NCBI RefSeq assembly: GCF_001540865.1
Contig: NC_033621.1
Coordinates: forward strand, 1,893,439 to 1,957,438
Reading direction: 5' to 3'
DNA from: Ananas comosus
Taxonomy: Eukaryota > Streptophyta > Magnoliopsida > Poales > Bromeliaceae
Length of the DNA stretch: 64,000 nt
Shown here: positions 12,600 to 24,874 of the stretch, piece by piece
Layout of the letters: each line of letters begins with the position of its first letter
Position numbering within the stretch: the first letter of the stretch is position 1
Position numbers and translations under genes: made by a program
The notes under the pieces: generated by a model
What the model was told of the DNA's origin: nothing
The model's database searches: none
What the model saw: only the letters and a program-made list of their open reading frames with translations

Positions 12600-13937
12600 T
12601 TCGTGGAATTGGCGACGCGAATCCGATTCCCCTTCCTGGGCGGAAGGGAAAACGCGGTTTTTGTTTTTGTTTTTTTTTAATTACATAAATATAAATATTA
12701 GCTCCCCAACCTTATCTACTATGAATTAAGATATCATCCTTAGACCTGGTCCACCACGTCATCTGTTGACCATCGAAGCATCTAACCATCGTTAACTCTT
12801 AACTCTCTCTACATATTGGATAGGATGGTTATCTAAAGATGACGTGGTGAACAAGGTTCATATAGTAATTTTCTTGTGGTCCAAGGTTTTCAACGCGGCG
12901 CTTCGCAAACTCCACGAGCACGGTTCGGTGTTTCATGGGGTTAGGGATAAAATACGGCATTAAAAAATAAAAATAAAATTTTTACCCTATTTTTTCTTAC
13001 AAAATTTTAATTTGGCATTTCTAAGTTGTTACCAAAAAAACATAGTTTGCTCATGTAATAATATAATATTTTGTGATCTTGAGAAAGTTAATACAGGCAT
13101 AGTTAAATTTTTAAAGAGCAAACAAAGCGCGATCCAAAAGTTTAATTAAAAAAGATGAAATTATATATCAACTATTAAATTTAATTGATTTAAATTTTTC
13201 CACACGGTTAAATAAAATTATTCTTATATGAATCATTAAAATCATAAATTTTACCATTTTTTGATCTGTGAATAAAATAATCTCAAAGAACAGAATTGAA
13301 TTTCTATACTTTTAAAAGTACAAAGTCATTGGTGCTTGTAGGTTTGTAACCTTTGGATTAAGAAGTGTGAGATTAGGATGATAGCGGTTTAGTTGAGTGG
13401 GTGATTGATTGAATAGTATAACCTAATGGATAAAAATAATTAAAAAAATAAATTCAATAGTGAAAAAATTACAAGCACCAAGTTTTTGGTGCTTTTCCAA
13501 GCACTTTGCGGAACTCCGAAGAACATACAATTTACTTATACTTAATTTTTTTTTTCCACAAACTTTTGGCTAATATCCACACATGTTACTGAATAATTCA
13601 GGAAAAAAAAAATGTAGAAAACCAAAACTTCGTAAATATTTAATGACTAATAAAAAAAAACATCCGAGCCGATCACTTGGGCACACTCGCTAGAATGAAT
13701 CTCAAAACGCTTCAGTCTTTTGTCGACGAACGCCACACGCCTTCTCTTTTAAATGGACTTCCCGGTTCTTCAAAAATACTGTGCAAATCGATCAACTATC
13801 TAATTGAAGTTTGTCTAGCAAAAAAATATACTGTGTGGTCCTCTTTTGAGAACTTCTCAAATTCTAGAACGGTAATTTTTTTCTGTTCGAACGATTTCCC
13901 TAAAAGGAGTTTTAAAAGGAAGAAAAATCGGATGCTT
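12600..13937. other. Intergenic region between GNAT and the RING-H2 frame
   Basis: AT-rich DNA with no gene seen. About 12735-12870 contains a small inverted pair ('ccaccacgtcatct' and 'agatgacgtggtg') suggesting a short MITE. About 13290-13500 is a reversed, diverged copy of the MITE family seen at 2497-2799. The rest shows nothing I can name. Confidence 0.5.
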
Positions 13938-14336
13938 TTAAAAGCAACACTTGTGCATCACCACTTGCTCCCGGCAGAGCGGGCAGAAGGACGAATCCTG
14001 AAGCCACCGGTCGACGCACGCCTGGTGGTACAGGTGCCTGCAGGCAGTTAGCTCCCGCACGACCTCTCCTGCCGCAAACTCTTCCAGGCATATTGGACAA
14101 CTCGCGGGTTCTGGGCCGGTATTTGTAGTGCTACGGTCGCGAGGATACTGAAAGATCTTCATTGCTTGAATTTGCTCCTTGACATAACGTCGATCCACCG
14201 TCCGAGCAAAAAAACAAAAACATAGGAGAAATTGAGCGCCTACAAGTCCAAAAACGAGTATGGTAAAGTTGACGATATAGACGATATTCTCCAGTGTGCA
14301 TGGGTAACATATGACGAAATAAAAAAGGAAGAGCAA
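13938..14336 (-). CDS. RING-H2 finger protein, ATL-like; 5' end unresolved
   Basis: Probable E3 ubiquitin ligase fragment. The frame encodes a hydrophobic segment (about VYIVNFTILVFGLVGAQF), a short basic linker, then a complete RING-H2 finger. Its ligands run C-x2-C-x15-C-x-H-x2-H-x2-C-x10-C-x2-C, starting at CPICLEEF and ending FCPLC, and the frame stops 9 residues later. One N-terminal membrane segment plus RING-H2 is the ATL layout, but the ATL GLD motif is not seen. The frame is open upstream to a TAG with no ATG. The first ATG is at 14162, after the membrane segment, giving only about 74 aa. So either an upstream coding exon exists, or this is a truncated or decaying copy. It is single-exon as read. 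Confidence 0.55.
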   Translation of the reverse strand: MLFLFYFVICYPCTLENIVYIVNFTILVFGLVGAQFLLCFCFFARTVDRRYVKEQIQAMKIFQYPRDRSTTNTGPEPASCPICLEEFAAGEVVRELTACRHLYHQACVDRWLQDSSFCPLCREQVVMHKCCF

Positions 14337-14429
14337 AAATTTGCTCTTTAGAAATAACGAAAAAAAGAAAATTAAGGAGGAGATGTACGTACAAATATCC
14401 TATTCTGATTGTGATATCCAAAATTATAT

Positions 14430-16770
14430 AGTAAATAAACAGGTATCCGATTTTTAAGAAGAATTGGATAAGAAATCCAATTTTTTAGATTCCTACGTTT
14501 TATCTTAAAAGACTTTTAGATGAATGCGAATATTTTAAATTATATTCAATCTCGTTATAAAATAATCACATATATATTTTTATAGTACAACGTGCAATAG
14601 ACGTCATAAAAAATTAAATTAAATTTAATATGTGTTTCGTAACATACAATATAGTTCTTTTTTTTTTCTAATGTATATTGCATATTTCCGTATGTTTTTC
14701 GAATTTTGATGAACCCAAAATTTAATTATGTGTTTAAACTAAAAGTATCAAAACTTTAGTTTACATTTTATTTAAAGTTTAAAATTTAATTTTGATCCAC
14801 TTTAATTAAAATTTTTTTAATTGTTCATTAAAATTTGATTCAAAATGAAATTTAATTAACGATCTAAACCCAATTTTAATTTTAATTTAAAAATTTTAGA
14901 TTTAAATTATATAAGATTAAAATTTAAATATATATTTGAAAATAAATTTATATTTGATTGTTGGTTGCAGTCAATAAAAAAATTTATATAACAACTAAAT
15001 ATTTGTAGATAGTGTTAATATAATCTGAAAATATCAAAAAGAAAAGATATGGAATGATATAAAAATATTTAATAAAAAAAATATTATCCATTAGAGGAAA
15101 AAGAGGAATTTACAGCTTGTTTCGTTACGTTATTTTTTTTCGCTAAAAAGTGAGTCTGTTGATCGACCTAAATTCAAAATACGTGCTTTTATATATAGTA
15201 TAAATATAGATATAATCTAATATTAAAGTAGTATATTCTGTTTCATCTTTCCTGGAGAAGATTTAAAATAACATGATATGATATAATGTATTGTATGCTA
15301 ATTTTTAATTATGTCATACTAAATTAAATATTAATAATTAGTAAATATTTGTATGGTCAAACTTCGCATATATTTATTGTATGTATGGTTTTAGTTCCAG
15401 CTGACTAGCGGTGAATATGGATCGGATCTTGCCCGATCCAACTGAGTACGAATTCAAAAATTAGGGGATATGGATTGGAATTTTTACTATCCAATTCGGA
15501 TTCCGATTGTGAGTAGATATTTTTTTTTTCTTTTTGGATTCGAATTCGAAATATCTGAATCAGAAACTAGTTTTGCTATTTCTTCAATATGTGCCCTTTG
15601 AGTCTGACATTTTTTTTAACTTTCTCAATTTTATTTTTTTTTTCTTAATTTGTTGTAGAAATTTTGCTTTTAAATCTATTTATTTATTAAATATCTTATT
15701 CATATTAGTATTTATTTGATATTCAATCAATATCCGAATGCATTTGTATAGGATATGAATTTAAATTGTAGTATCTGGTCAATAACAAAATCTGTATTTA
15801 GATTCGACATAAAACTATGGATATGGATATCCATTAGGCACTATCTGATTCATGTCCGATCCATTTTCATCCGTAGAAGTGACCCATATCTTGTAGGTTA
15901 TGTCTAGTTATATTAGAAATATGCCTAAGGACATCACAAGTGCCTTTGCTTGAGAAGACGGGTCTCTTAAACTATTTAATAATAAGGTTTAAAATTTTTA
16001 ATTATTAAAATTAAAAATTTAGATGATTACTTGCAAAAAGAGGTAAAGCTTAGGACATTTTTATACACTTTCAATTAAATATAAAAATATTTAAACATCG
16101 TTTTTTATCAATTTAAGATTTTAGAATATAAAAGTTATTACACATGGTATTAGAGTAAGTTGTTCTGAGTTTTGAGTTATGTTAAGCTCCTAACATTATT
16201 AATTCTCTCTCATTTAATTCAAATTCACGTCATAAGCCTAGTAATTAACAAACTTAACGGTTGTTTCGTATTATTTAAACATGCAAAAATAAAAAATAAA
16301 CTGTTGTTTCATATTTACACGTAAATTATTTTATAAAAAATTAAATGAACGACGTAGATAACATGCTATCTTCTCTCTCTCTCTCAAAAAAAAAAAAGGG
16401 GGGGACCTCTCCATCTGCATCCACTGCATTTCTGCATGGCCAGTGCGAATCTCAAAGCTGCGTGCGCGACACACATATATATATACTTTGAAGTTCGACA
16501 AAAATAATAATACAACAAAAAAATTATTAACACGATGGTGTCTATATGCAGGTCCACACTACATGCAAGTGTTACATTTTTTTGGAATAACTACTAAATT
16601 GGGTACCATGCATACAAAGACTCCTTGTGAGAATATGAACCTTCTTGATGGTAAAGTTTCATGTGAAAAGGATTGGGGGAAAAGAAAAAAACAAGCTATA
16701 AAAATCAATCATCTCCATTTCTTTTTTTCTTTTTCTTTTTTTTCTGATTTTGTAAACTGATCCTGATTAG
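14430..16770. other. Very AT-rich intergenic DNA
   Basis: No gene seen. It contains the inverted-end element at 15407-15875 and long A/T-only stretches. From about 16380 there is a (CT)n run followed by A and G homopolymers. The short frame at 16443-16760 has no recognisable domain. The MOB1 3' UTR likely reaches into the last 200-300 bases. Confidence 0.5.
15407..15875. mobile_element. MITE-like element with inverted ends
   Basis: The left end 'gcggtgaatatggatcggat' matches in reverse complement the right end 'atccattttcatccgt', and nearby sub-terminal phrases (ggatatggat / atatccat) also pair. The interior of about 430 bp is AT-rich and non-coding. I could not settle the target-site duplication, so the superfamily is open. 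Confidence 0.5.
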
Positions 16771-19118
16771 TCAATACGAAAGGATTATGGACTCAATCAG
16801 GTCGTTAAGAGGGGCGAGCTCTGCTTTGTCGATTAAGCGAAACTCCTGCATTAAAAGTATAAAAAGGAAAAAAAAACAAACACAATTAGTTAAGGTACTC
16901 TCAACCAACAAAATGCAATATTTGTGTTTGTAATAAGTGAGCACCAAAAGCTTTAATGTTTCCTTAAAAGCATTTTATATATGTAGTAAGCATATGAAAA
17001 TATACATTTTGGACCTAAGCTAGTATTCAATCCTATCAAGTATTATCCTCATCGTCTTCATTATTATCCAAACTCTAGATCATGTTGTTGAGAATAAAAC
17101 ATAAATTTACCGTTCTCTGGCCACTTAAGCTATTGCACATAAATGGTCATAGATTCTGAGTTCGAATCACTAGTTCTTCTTCTTAAACACAAGTCGTAAA
17201 AGTAGTATCTAATTGCTAAACACCAAACACTTGTTTATGCATTTGACATGTTCGAAACGAATTCGGAGAATTTACCCATGTGAATAGTGTGAAGTGCTTG
17301 AAGCAAGTATTGAGATGGGCTTCCTCCTTGAGGCTCACAATCTTTTGGAAATGAGAGTGATAGATGTGCGCGTACACCCGAAACAGACGCTTAAATATCG
17401 TTTTGACAACTTCTCCGAAATTCGGAGGAAAAGGCGTCCCTGCGGTGGGCATACATTTCTCATAAATCATCTCAATTCTTTACACGGGAACATTATTTGT
17501 CAACACATTAATAAAACCATCTTATTTTTAAAAGTTACCGAGTTTTTGAGGGAATAGAGATTCATCATCGAGCTGAGCTTCGATCCAATCCATCAAATAC
17601 TCGACATACTTTGGCGCAGAAACTTCTATGGGTTTCTTTATCTGAACTCCGTCAGCCCATCTGTATTCAAACCTGTCGAGATTTCTCGCTGTCAGAAAAC
17701 TCTGCACCTATGATATGACAAAATACAACGCAACTACCAAGTAGCACAAACTACTTGTCGTAGAGCTACTGAAAGCTAGACGACTACACGTTCAATTTTA
17801 GTATTATCAATAGCTCTGATGGTTAGAACGAAGAGAGGAAACATACTTTGGCCCTGCAGACATCGTGGGGCAGGTCGTTGGCGTGCAGAACTCCATGAGA
17901 GTGCCGTGCAAAATGTTCACTTGATTGAAGAAGTCAACAGCTGAGAAATTTTTTTTTAAAAAAGAAGACATTAATGTCTTTATCGCCGGCTAATTACAAT
18001 AAACACTGAATATATAGCATCTAGTAATGACAGTTGACTACAATTTTATATGCATAACAGCATAACCACTTTGCCATGTATGCACCACTTATGTGTTTAT
18101 ACTCATTATCTACATGGATCAGAATCTTCAGTGGAAGAAAAGGTCAGAGAATTACTGTTGACGGCGAGCCATTCGTTGAGATCCTCTCCGGTCGGCAAAC
18201 GAACGGCCTCCCTCAGATTCCCGCTGCCCAAGGTCGCATCGATATGCTTTTTCAGCTGCGCCCCCTGTTTGTTGCCGAATTCGAGTTTATGAATTTCTCA
18301 GAATAGCAGATATAAGCATATGCAAATCGAGTATAAGACCGTGCAATTCAGTTCCGTAATCTGCAGCTTGAATTGCATTTCTGTAATCTTCAGCTTCAAT
18401 TGCATCAACAATGGAAGCATGATTTGAGCAATGGACATAACTCGGTTCTCTTTCGACTTCTATCTTATATGTTCATAAATGCATAGAGACTTAAACCATG
18501 TAGAATTTTGTACTTGTGAATTCGGTATCAGTCGAAACAATTTTTGTTAAATACGTAGCATGTAATCACATATATCAATCAGATGTCTCATTTTACGGTA
18601 CTTAATACACCTTAATACACACACGCATTTCACATGAAACTCCAACAATTTGTAGTCCAAATCCAAATTCAACTACCTTACTGAATCTTAAAACTTATTT
18701 TGGTAGAAGTAGCAATGAAACAGCTAAGAAATTTCTCAACTGAAAAGTCGCAGCGGATTTATGCACATCATGAAATAAAACTGATCAAAAGATGAATGAA
18801 TTTGACTGACACAAGTTCCCCATTATTGGTTCTATTCACATGCAAACTTTGATAGTGAATAAAATAAATCACTAATCATGGCTAAATAAGTTTCAAGGAT
18901 AGAAACCAAACCTTATTCCCTGATGGTGCATTCTTTTTGGGCCTAAAAGTTTTTTGGTTTCTGTTCAAATAAGAAACAACATACCCGTTAGTAGAGTTTA
19001 AAAAAAAAAAAATCCTATTTTTAATGCAAATTTACAATTCTAATAGCTATCAAAATCAAGGAATTTAGAAAAATCCAAAAAAGAGTACCAACCTGTTTCC
19101 TAATCCAAAGAGGCTCAT
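16771..19118 (-). CDS. MOB1: MOB kinase activator-like 1
   Basis: Scaffold/co-activator that binds and stimulates NDR/LATS-type kinases (Hippo-like pathway). In plants it affects cell division, auxin response and development. Exons (minus): 19118-19093, 18960-18912, 18264-18156, 17940-17847, 17672-17539, 17439-17276, 16845-16771, giving 216 aa, the normal family length. It starts [19 protein letters not shown], as plant MOB1 does. The zinc site is complete: C-x4-C in [14 protein letters not shown], and the histidines in AHIYHSHF. Also seen are [20 protein letters not shown] and [12 protein letters not shown]. The last intron splits FTW from [13 protein letters not shown], so W replaces the usual small residue there. 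The first coding exon is only 26 nt. All junctions are GT-AG and in frame. Confidence 0.93.
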
Positions 19119-19264
19119 GTCTCTCTTTTGGAATAGAGAGGGTGAATAACAGCACCAGGGAGAGGAATAAAGAGGTGGAATTAATGAGAATGTGAAGTTG
19201 GCTTATTCTTATTATGATCTTTCTCGTTCTCTCTTATTACTTTTCAATTCCAATTTGAATAATC

Positions 19265-19304
<40 letters not shown>
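19265..19304. repeat. (AAT)n microsatellite
   Basis: About thirteen tandem AAT/ATA triplets upstream of MOB1. A frame through it reads as poly-asparagine and is not coding. Confidence 0.9.
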
Positions 19305-19305
<1 letters not shown>

Positions 19306-20389
19306 GATATGATGAAAAAGAAAGGCCAGGCTGGCAAAGGAAGGAAGGGAAGAGAAGCAAAGATGATCTGCGCCCCGCCAACTTCTCTCACCTATTTGAA
19401 AGCATGGCTGTTATCCACTCACTAACAGCTAATTTACTCCAATGGCCCAAAATTTTAAATTATTTTTTTTCTAAAAAAGGTTATGAAAATGTTGTAAATT
19501 TTCTTCGTAAAGAAATAATGTTGAAAGTTAAACTAATAATAAATATTTTTATTTTTATTTTTTTTATCATCATAAGTTTTGAGGGTTTGAAATCCGCATG
19601 CGCTTCAATTATTTTGCTCCAAGCAATTTAAGTTCACATTTTTGAGCCTTAGTGAAGTTTCGGGTACAAGGATGGCAAAGAGGGTTCACTATAAAAATTT
19701 TAAAAATATTATTTTCTTACAATTGAAGGGTTTAAAAAGTAATTTAGATTTTAAACAATTACTTATTTTTTTTAAAAAAAATGAAAAAGTAGTGTTAGGA
19801 AAATAACTCAAAACATACAAGACTCCCAAGTCTAAGTCTGTAGCTTTCTTGTTGTAGTTGGACTCCATTTTTCTTGAAGCAAAATAAGCCCCAGTTCACG
19901 AAGAATGTTGACCATACAAGGGGGCAATTATAATATTAGCAATGTTGTGTCACAATTATGGGAGTACATTAAACAAAAGATGATATTGACAGGTAAATTG
20001 AGAGATCCTAATTCTTAATTTTCTCTAAGTTGTATTTTATGTGCAAGGGAAGTTTACAAGAGATTTCGACTGGTTAAGAAGTATTTTGATTAGTTGAAAA
20101 TGATTTTTCTTTTTATTATTCAATAAGACAACTCCAATCCCTTGTAAATAAACAAGATGGTTGTTAGTAATCGCGACAACAACAGTATTGAAATAGATTG
20201 CGTCTCGCACTGCAAGCTGGAACGAATGGATGCGTTACCTACGGACATCTTTAGAAGACTACAAAAAATAAAAAAATAAAAATTTCTAGAGTCCGATCGG
20301 GGCCTATATTACATACCGTTTGTAAAGCCCAGTTTAATTTGGCCGAAAAGGTTTTATGGGCTTGGGCCAAAGTGGGCTAGAAAAAGATA

Positions 20390-20530
20390 GCAAACTATTC
20401 GTTTCATTTATATTTTTTTAAAAATAAACTCAGCTAAAAATTCGAAGCAGCTAGAATTCAAACTTGGAACTTCAGATGCCAATTATCAAATTCTTAGTCA
20501 ACTACACTACATACGGTCGGTAATCCTAAG
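20390..20530 (-). mobile_element. SINE relic
   Basis: Minus-strand copy of the SINE family also found at 27903-28055, 28165-28312, 30664-30806 and 45090-45236. Shared phrases include the reverse complements of 'tttatttctaaa', 'ttcaaacttgga' (the B-box side) and the A-box side 'cttagtcaacta'. It is diverged and has lost the diagnostic 3' end, so the call rests on resemblance to the better copies. Confidence 0.5.
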
Positions 20531-20675
20531 TACAGTCGTCTTTGGCTCCACAATGTTCAAACTATTTATTTTGAAGATAATTTGTTTCTCATTTGTTCCC
20601 TTCAATAGATGATATATCGAAGAATAAATTTGAAATTGGACAGTTTAGAAAGTGCACATGCATTCATTTTTTTTT

Positions 20676-21020
20676 GGGAAAACTTCAAAAACCCCTCCTG
20701 TCGTTTCGTAGTTTCTCACTTTGCCCTCCTGTGGTTTAAAATGTATCAATTTGCTCCCATGTGGTTTTTTTTTTTCTCTTTTTCTTATTAATTTTTTTTT
20801 AAATCAGTGATAAAGTTAAAATTAAAAGGTACTAAAGTGAATATTTGATAAATCTAGATGGGTATCTGAAGTTTTTTGTATATAATTTAATAAAATATTA
20901 ACGAAAAAGCTACCGAAAAGATAAAAACGAAACCACAGGAGGACAAATTGATATACTTTAAACCACATGGTACTAAAGTGGGAAACAATGAAACCACAGG
21001 GGGATTTTTGAAGTTTTTCC
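20676..21020. mobile_element. Mutator-type MITE, copy 1
   Basis: A non-coding element of 345 bp. It begins GGGAAAACTTCAAAAA and ends with the inverted 'tttttgaagtttttcc'; the next TIR bases carry 'cctgtggtttaaa' and its mirror. It is flanked on both sides by nine T residues, which fits a 9-bp target duplication but is ambiguous in a T run. Copy 2 at 36809-37161 is highly similar along its length, including the interior, and has a clearer 9-bp duplication. Confidence 0.75.
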
Positions 21021-22595
21021 TTTTTTTTTAATTACTTTTGGCAGAAGATAAGGATAATCATAAGCCATTTCCTACATAATTGATTGTTTAGGCAATATAA
21101 TACCAAATCCAGTTCTCAAATCACTCCAGTTCTAAAAAAATTTTGAGTTTGATTTTCATTTCCACCATTTTATGTCTAATTTCTTTTTAATCTATTATTT
21201 GCTAGGAGCTTTTTATACCCACCAACTTGAGTGGGAAACAGAAAAAAAAAGAACAAAAAGCTAAAGAAAGAAAGAATAAAAATAGTAAACAACAGCTGGG
21301 GAAAGTGAGAAGAGGAAGCAAGAGTACATTGTACTCGAAGGCATCTTTACTTCAGCTTGTCAGTTTGCTTTCCCCATGTCATACTCGTTTGGGGTTATTT
21401 TGGGCTTGTATTTTTAATGGCTCTGCTACATATACCTCTTATAAGGGTATCCTATAAATAAGTGATATTTATAAAAATTAATTTTATCAGGACAAGATCA
21501 ATATTCACTAATAAATCTGATTCAATTGAGTGCTTACATAGTGATTAGATTAGTTGTTAATATCAAAACGCCATCGTATCTTAAAGCATTTTTAATAAAT
21601 CAGTACTGCAAAAACGACAACACTTATTACCCCTAAATAAAATAGATGAGTCAGATTATAAATATCACATCATAGCTAGTACTGTAATTTAAAAAAAAAT
21701 TAAGCAACAACAATACACAGTCATTCATGTAAATCTAAGTCATTATCTGTATTTAGGGGAACATTTGTGGTACCCATTACATTACTGTTTTGGTAAATGA
21801 GTTTCTGCAAAGGTGGCAGAAGCTGCAGCCAGCAGAAAACAACAACAGGTGCAGAGTCAGTGAATACAGTCTGACCCACCTGCCATCCTGCTTTAACTCA
21901 GTGTCATTATAGTCAGTACAGACTACTTCTCTTGGTGCCAGATCCATGCACACCTCTGACACCTCAAAAGAGTTTTAAAAACTTGCCCTAATTGACCATA
22001 GTTAAAACACACAGTTTGTAACTGATGCAGCTTATTTTGGAGCTACTACTATTGCATTTGCTGTTGTTATGAGCAGAGGCACTAAATTTGGGTTTAATTT
22101 TATTCTCCTATTTAATTTGTAATGCTCACATTTAGATATAATTATTTGTTAGGGTGTATTAACTCTCAAGTAAAAACATACAGAACTTATTTGAACTATA
22201 AACTATTTTGAAATGATTATTCCACCTCTCAAAATTTTTATTTTATTATTCTTTTTTAATTTGTTTGATTTGAGTCAGTCAACGGCGCTCTGCCTTCAAA
22301 ATTTAAATCCGTAGTTAATATATTTCATATAATTTTCGCAACTATGAATTTATTAAAATAAATATTTAATTTAAATTTTAAAATTAGACTACTATTAGTT
22401 GATTCAAATCAAATAAATTAAGAAATTACACAATAAAACTTAAATTTTGAAAGATCGAACAACCATTTGAGACTGATCTGCAGTTCAGATATGTTTTGCA
22501 GGTTTTTTATCTAATCCTAATCCTGAACTCTTTAAAGCCCCAACTGTCTTATAAAAATAATATATCCATACAACAACTGACAGGTGATTCTGAAA

Positions 22596-22636
<41 letters not shown>

Positions 22637-22891
22637 CCTCTGCCCCCTTGACTGAATGACACTTCCTGTGCAAACAAAGCAATACTAATTTACTGTGCAC
22701 TGACATAATAATAATAGTAATTATTATTATAATTAAAAGAAAAAAAAACAAAAAGATTTCAAGTCAGTTACAAGATTCTGTTTCTTTTGCCTCACTTTCC
22801 TCACCTATCTCTCTCTCTCTCTCTCTCTCCTTCTTTTTAACCTCATTGTTGGTCTTGGAGACTCAGTTCCTATTGCCAATTGCAACAGCAG

Positions 22892-23591
22892 ATGATGATG
22901 GAAACAAGTGGTGGGAGAGGAAGAAGCATGTTTCCCTTCACAGAATCCCAATGGCAGGAACTTGAGCTCCAAGCTCTCATCTTCAAGTACATCTCCTCAG
23001 GCCTCCCCATCCCCTCCGATCTCATCTTCTACATCAACAACATCCCACCAGGTATGTACGAATCTCTCACACTCTCGTGCGTAAAAATTTTTTCTGCGGA
23101 TAGTACAAATATATTAGATGGCTCGGATGCATTTCATCGCTACTGCTGTCTGCCGATATCACAACCAGCTAAGAGGGAAATTGCTGTGGGCCCCGCCAAT
23201 GGTGTAGGTGGGTGTGGGTGGGGGTGCTTCTACCAGGTGGGGAGGAGGGGAGCAGAGGAGGACCCAGAGCCATGGAGGTGCAGGAGAACAGATGGGAAGA
23301 AGTGGAGGTGCTCAAAAGAGGCCTACCCAGATTCCAAGTACTGTGAGAGGCACATGCACAGGGGGAAGAACCGTTCAAGAAAGCTTGTGGAATTGTCTCT
23401 TTCCACCTCTTCCACTCCAGCTTCCTCCACACCCATTCCAGCTCCTGCAGATTCCTCCTCTCCTCCATCTTTTGCTTCAGCTGCTGCAGTAGTGGCTCCT
23501 CAGAATCAGCACTTGCTCTTTCCCTGCTTCACCCCCTCAAATCCACCTACTAATTGCTGCACCCAACCATATAAGATTCACAGGTGTGCAT

Positions 23592-23630
<39 letters not shown>

Positions 23631-24189
23631 AGAGTTTTGTATCTGTGTCCTTAAAAAGTTTGCATCTTTGTTTTTCAATGTCTCTAAAAAATGACATGAA
23701 AGATAAATTAACCTAGAGCATAGAGGAGAAAAAAAGAAAGATGGTCGAAAATTTTAAAAGTTACAATTTTATGGTGAAGTAATAGAATGGAATTAATTGG
23801 CAATTTTTTTGTTCAAATTTATAGAAACATGACAGGAATATATCTACAAAATGCCCTTCTTTTTATTTATTTATTTATTTATTTGTTTTTAGGCTTCTTT
23901 TGCTAGTCAATTGACCAAAAGTGTTAAAAGCAGGAACTTACATGGACTCAGGAAGGATATAAATGAGTACCCTTTCTTCACAGGAGGAATCGGTTCCATT
24001 GGTGAGCCAAATCCAAACTCTGCTTACCTGCAGAGCAGTGACTGTACCTTCACCACCAATCCTTCTTCTAAGGAGAGGGGCCAATTTTACTTTTTCCTGG
24101 GTTCTGATGCAAAATCAGAGGTGCCCATGAAGATAGAGAGTGAGGAGTGTTCCCATAAACCCAGAAATTTTCACCTTTTTATTCAGTGA
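22892..24189 (+). CDS. GRF: Growth-regulating factor (GRF) transcription factor
   Basis: Plant-specific nuclear activator of cell proliferation in leaves and meristems, working with GIF co-activators. Exons: 22892-23051, 23169-23583, 23907-24189, giving 285 aa. The QLQ domain, which binds GIF, covers about residues 14-50 ([20 protein letters not shown]). The WRC domain in exon 2 has [20 protein letters not shown], then [16 protein letters not shown] with the nuclear signal and C3H zinc ligands. Two oddities stand out. DPEPWRC replaces the usual DPEPGRC at the WRC start, and the 117-nt first intron is open in frame, so its retention would give a longer protein. The miR396 site lies at 23371-23392. 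The first ATG of a run of three is chosen. The third exon is weakly conserved and its acceptor is less certain; the second intron contains (CT)n. Confidence 0.85.
23371..23392 (+). promoter_or_regulatory. miR396 target site in GRF mRNA
   Basis: CCGTTCAAGAAAGCTTGTGG followed by AA, over the codons for RSRKLVE, is the conserved GRF pairing site for miR396 (mature sequence from memory: UUCCACAGCUUUCUUGAACUG). The one-base bulge typical of GRF targets is present. Cleavage here would limit GRF levels in older tissue. Confidence 0.9.
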
Positions 24190-24194
24190 GGTGG

Positions 24195-24195
<1 letters not shown>

Positions 24196-24239
<44 letters not shown>

Positions 24240-24263
24240 AATAGTAGTAGTAGTAGTAGTAGT
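24196..24263. repeat. Compound (TAA)n-(TAG)n microsatellite in the GRF 3' UTR
   Basis: About thirteen TAA triplets followed by about seven TAG triplets, starting 7 bp after the GRF stop codon. It probably forms part of the 3' UTR and is likely length-variable. Confidence 0.9.
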
Positions 24264-24874
24264 ACTAGTAAGTAAAGTAAGCATGGATGTAATGTAATGT
24301 AATGTTATGGAGCACAAATTTTGGTCACAATGGTTGGTGTTGAGTGCCATGTCTAATCAGTTTGATATTTGTTTCAAAATCAGAGGTTTAATCCTCATCT
24401 TTCTTAGCGCTGAGTACTCCTGTGAATGAGTATTTTAATTTAGTTAGTTTGTTAAAAAAAGGAATATATAAAGAATTTAGAAACCAAATCTTTTTTCAAT
24501 GTGGCTCAAATCAAATTCAGTTGAGACACTTAACTTAACTGGATACCAAATTGAGCATGGTTCAATGGCTCAAGTCCTTAATTTGCATCTTGCATTTCGT
24601 TTTTATGATCAATCAATTCAAAATTTTGGAACCAATGTTGAATTTAGAGTGAAAACTTCACAGAAACAAATTTGCAAATGACATTTGTTTTACTTAATAG
24701 AAAAGAACTTTATAAATTAAATAAGCTATCTAATAAACTGTCAATTTAGGAAGCTGTGGCAACGAGAAATAAATATTTAGACATAAAACACATTTTTACA
24801 CAGCAACTCGTTTTCATTCAGTTTTATTTTCAACTCGAATCCGTAATTTTTAGGCTTGCTTGAGAGGAGAGTAA

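Larger units (their letters stand above)
19119..22890. other. Intergenic region between MOB1 and GRF
   Basis: Contains the MOB1 promoter side, an (AAT)n microsatellite (19265-19304), a SINE relic (20390-20530), a Mutator-type MITE (20676-21020) and long unannotated AT-rich DNA (21040-22590). The GRF leader follows, with (CT)n tracts at about 22600-22632 and 22807-22829. The small frames in between show no domains. No further gene seen. Confidence 0.55.

Noticed and set aside
23169..23492. Alternative frames in both directions over the GRF WRC exon
   Set aside because: Shadows of the GRF coding frame; only the GRF frame has the QLQ and WRC domains.
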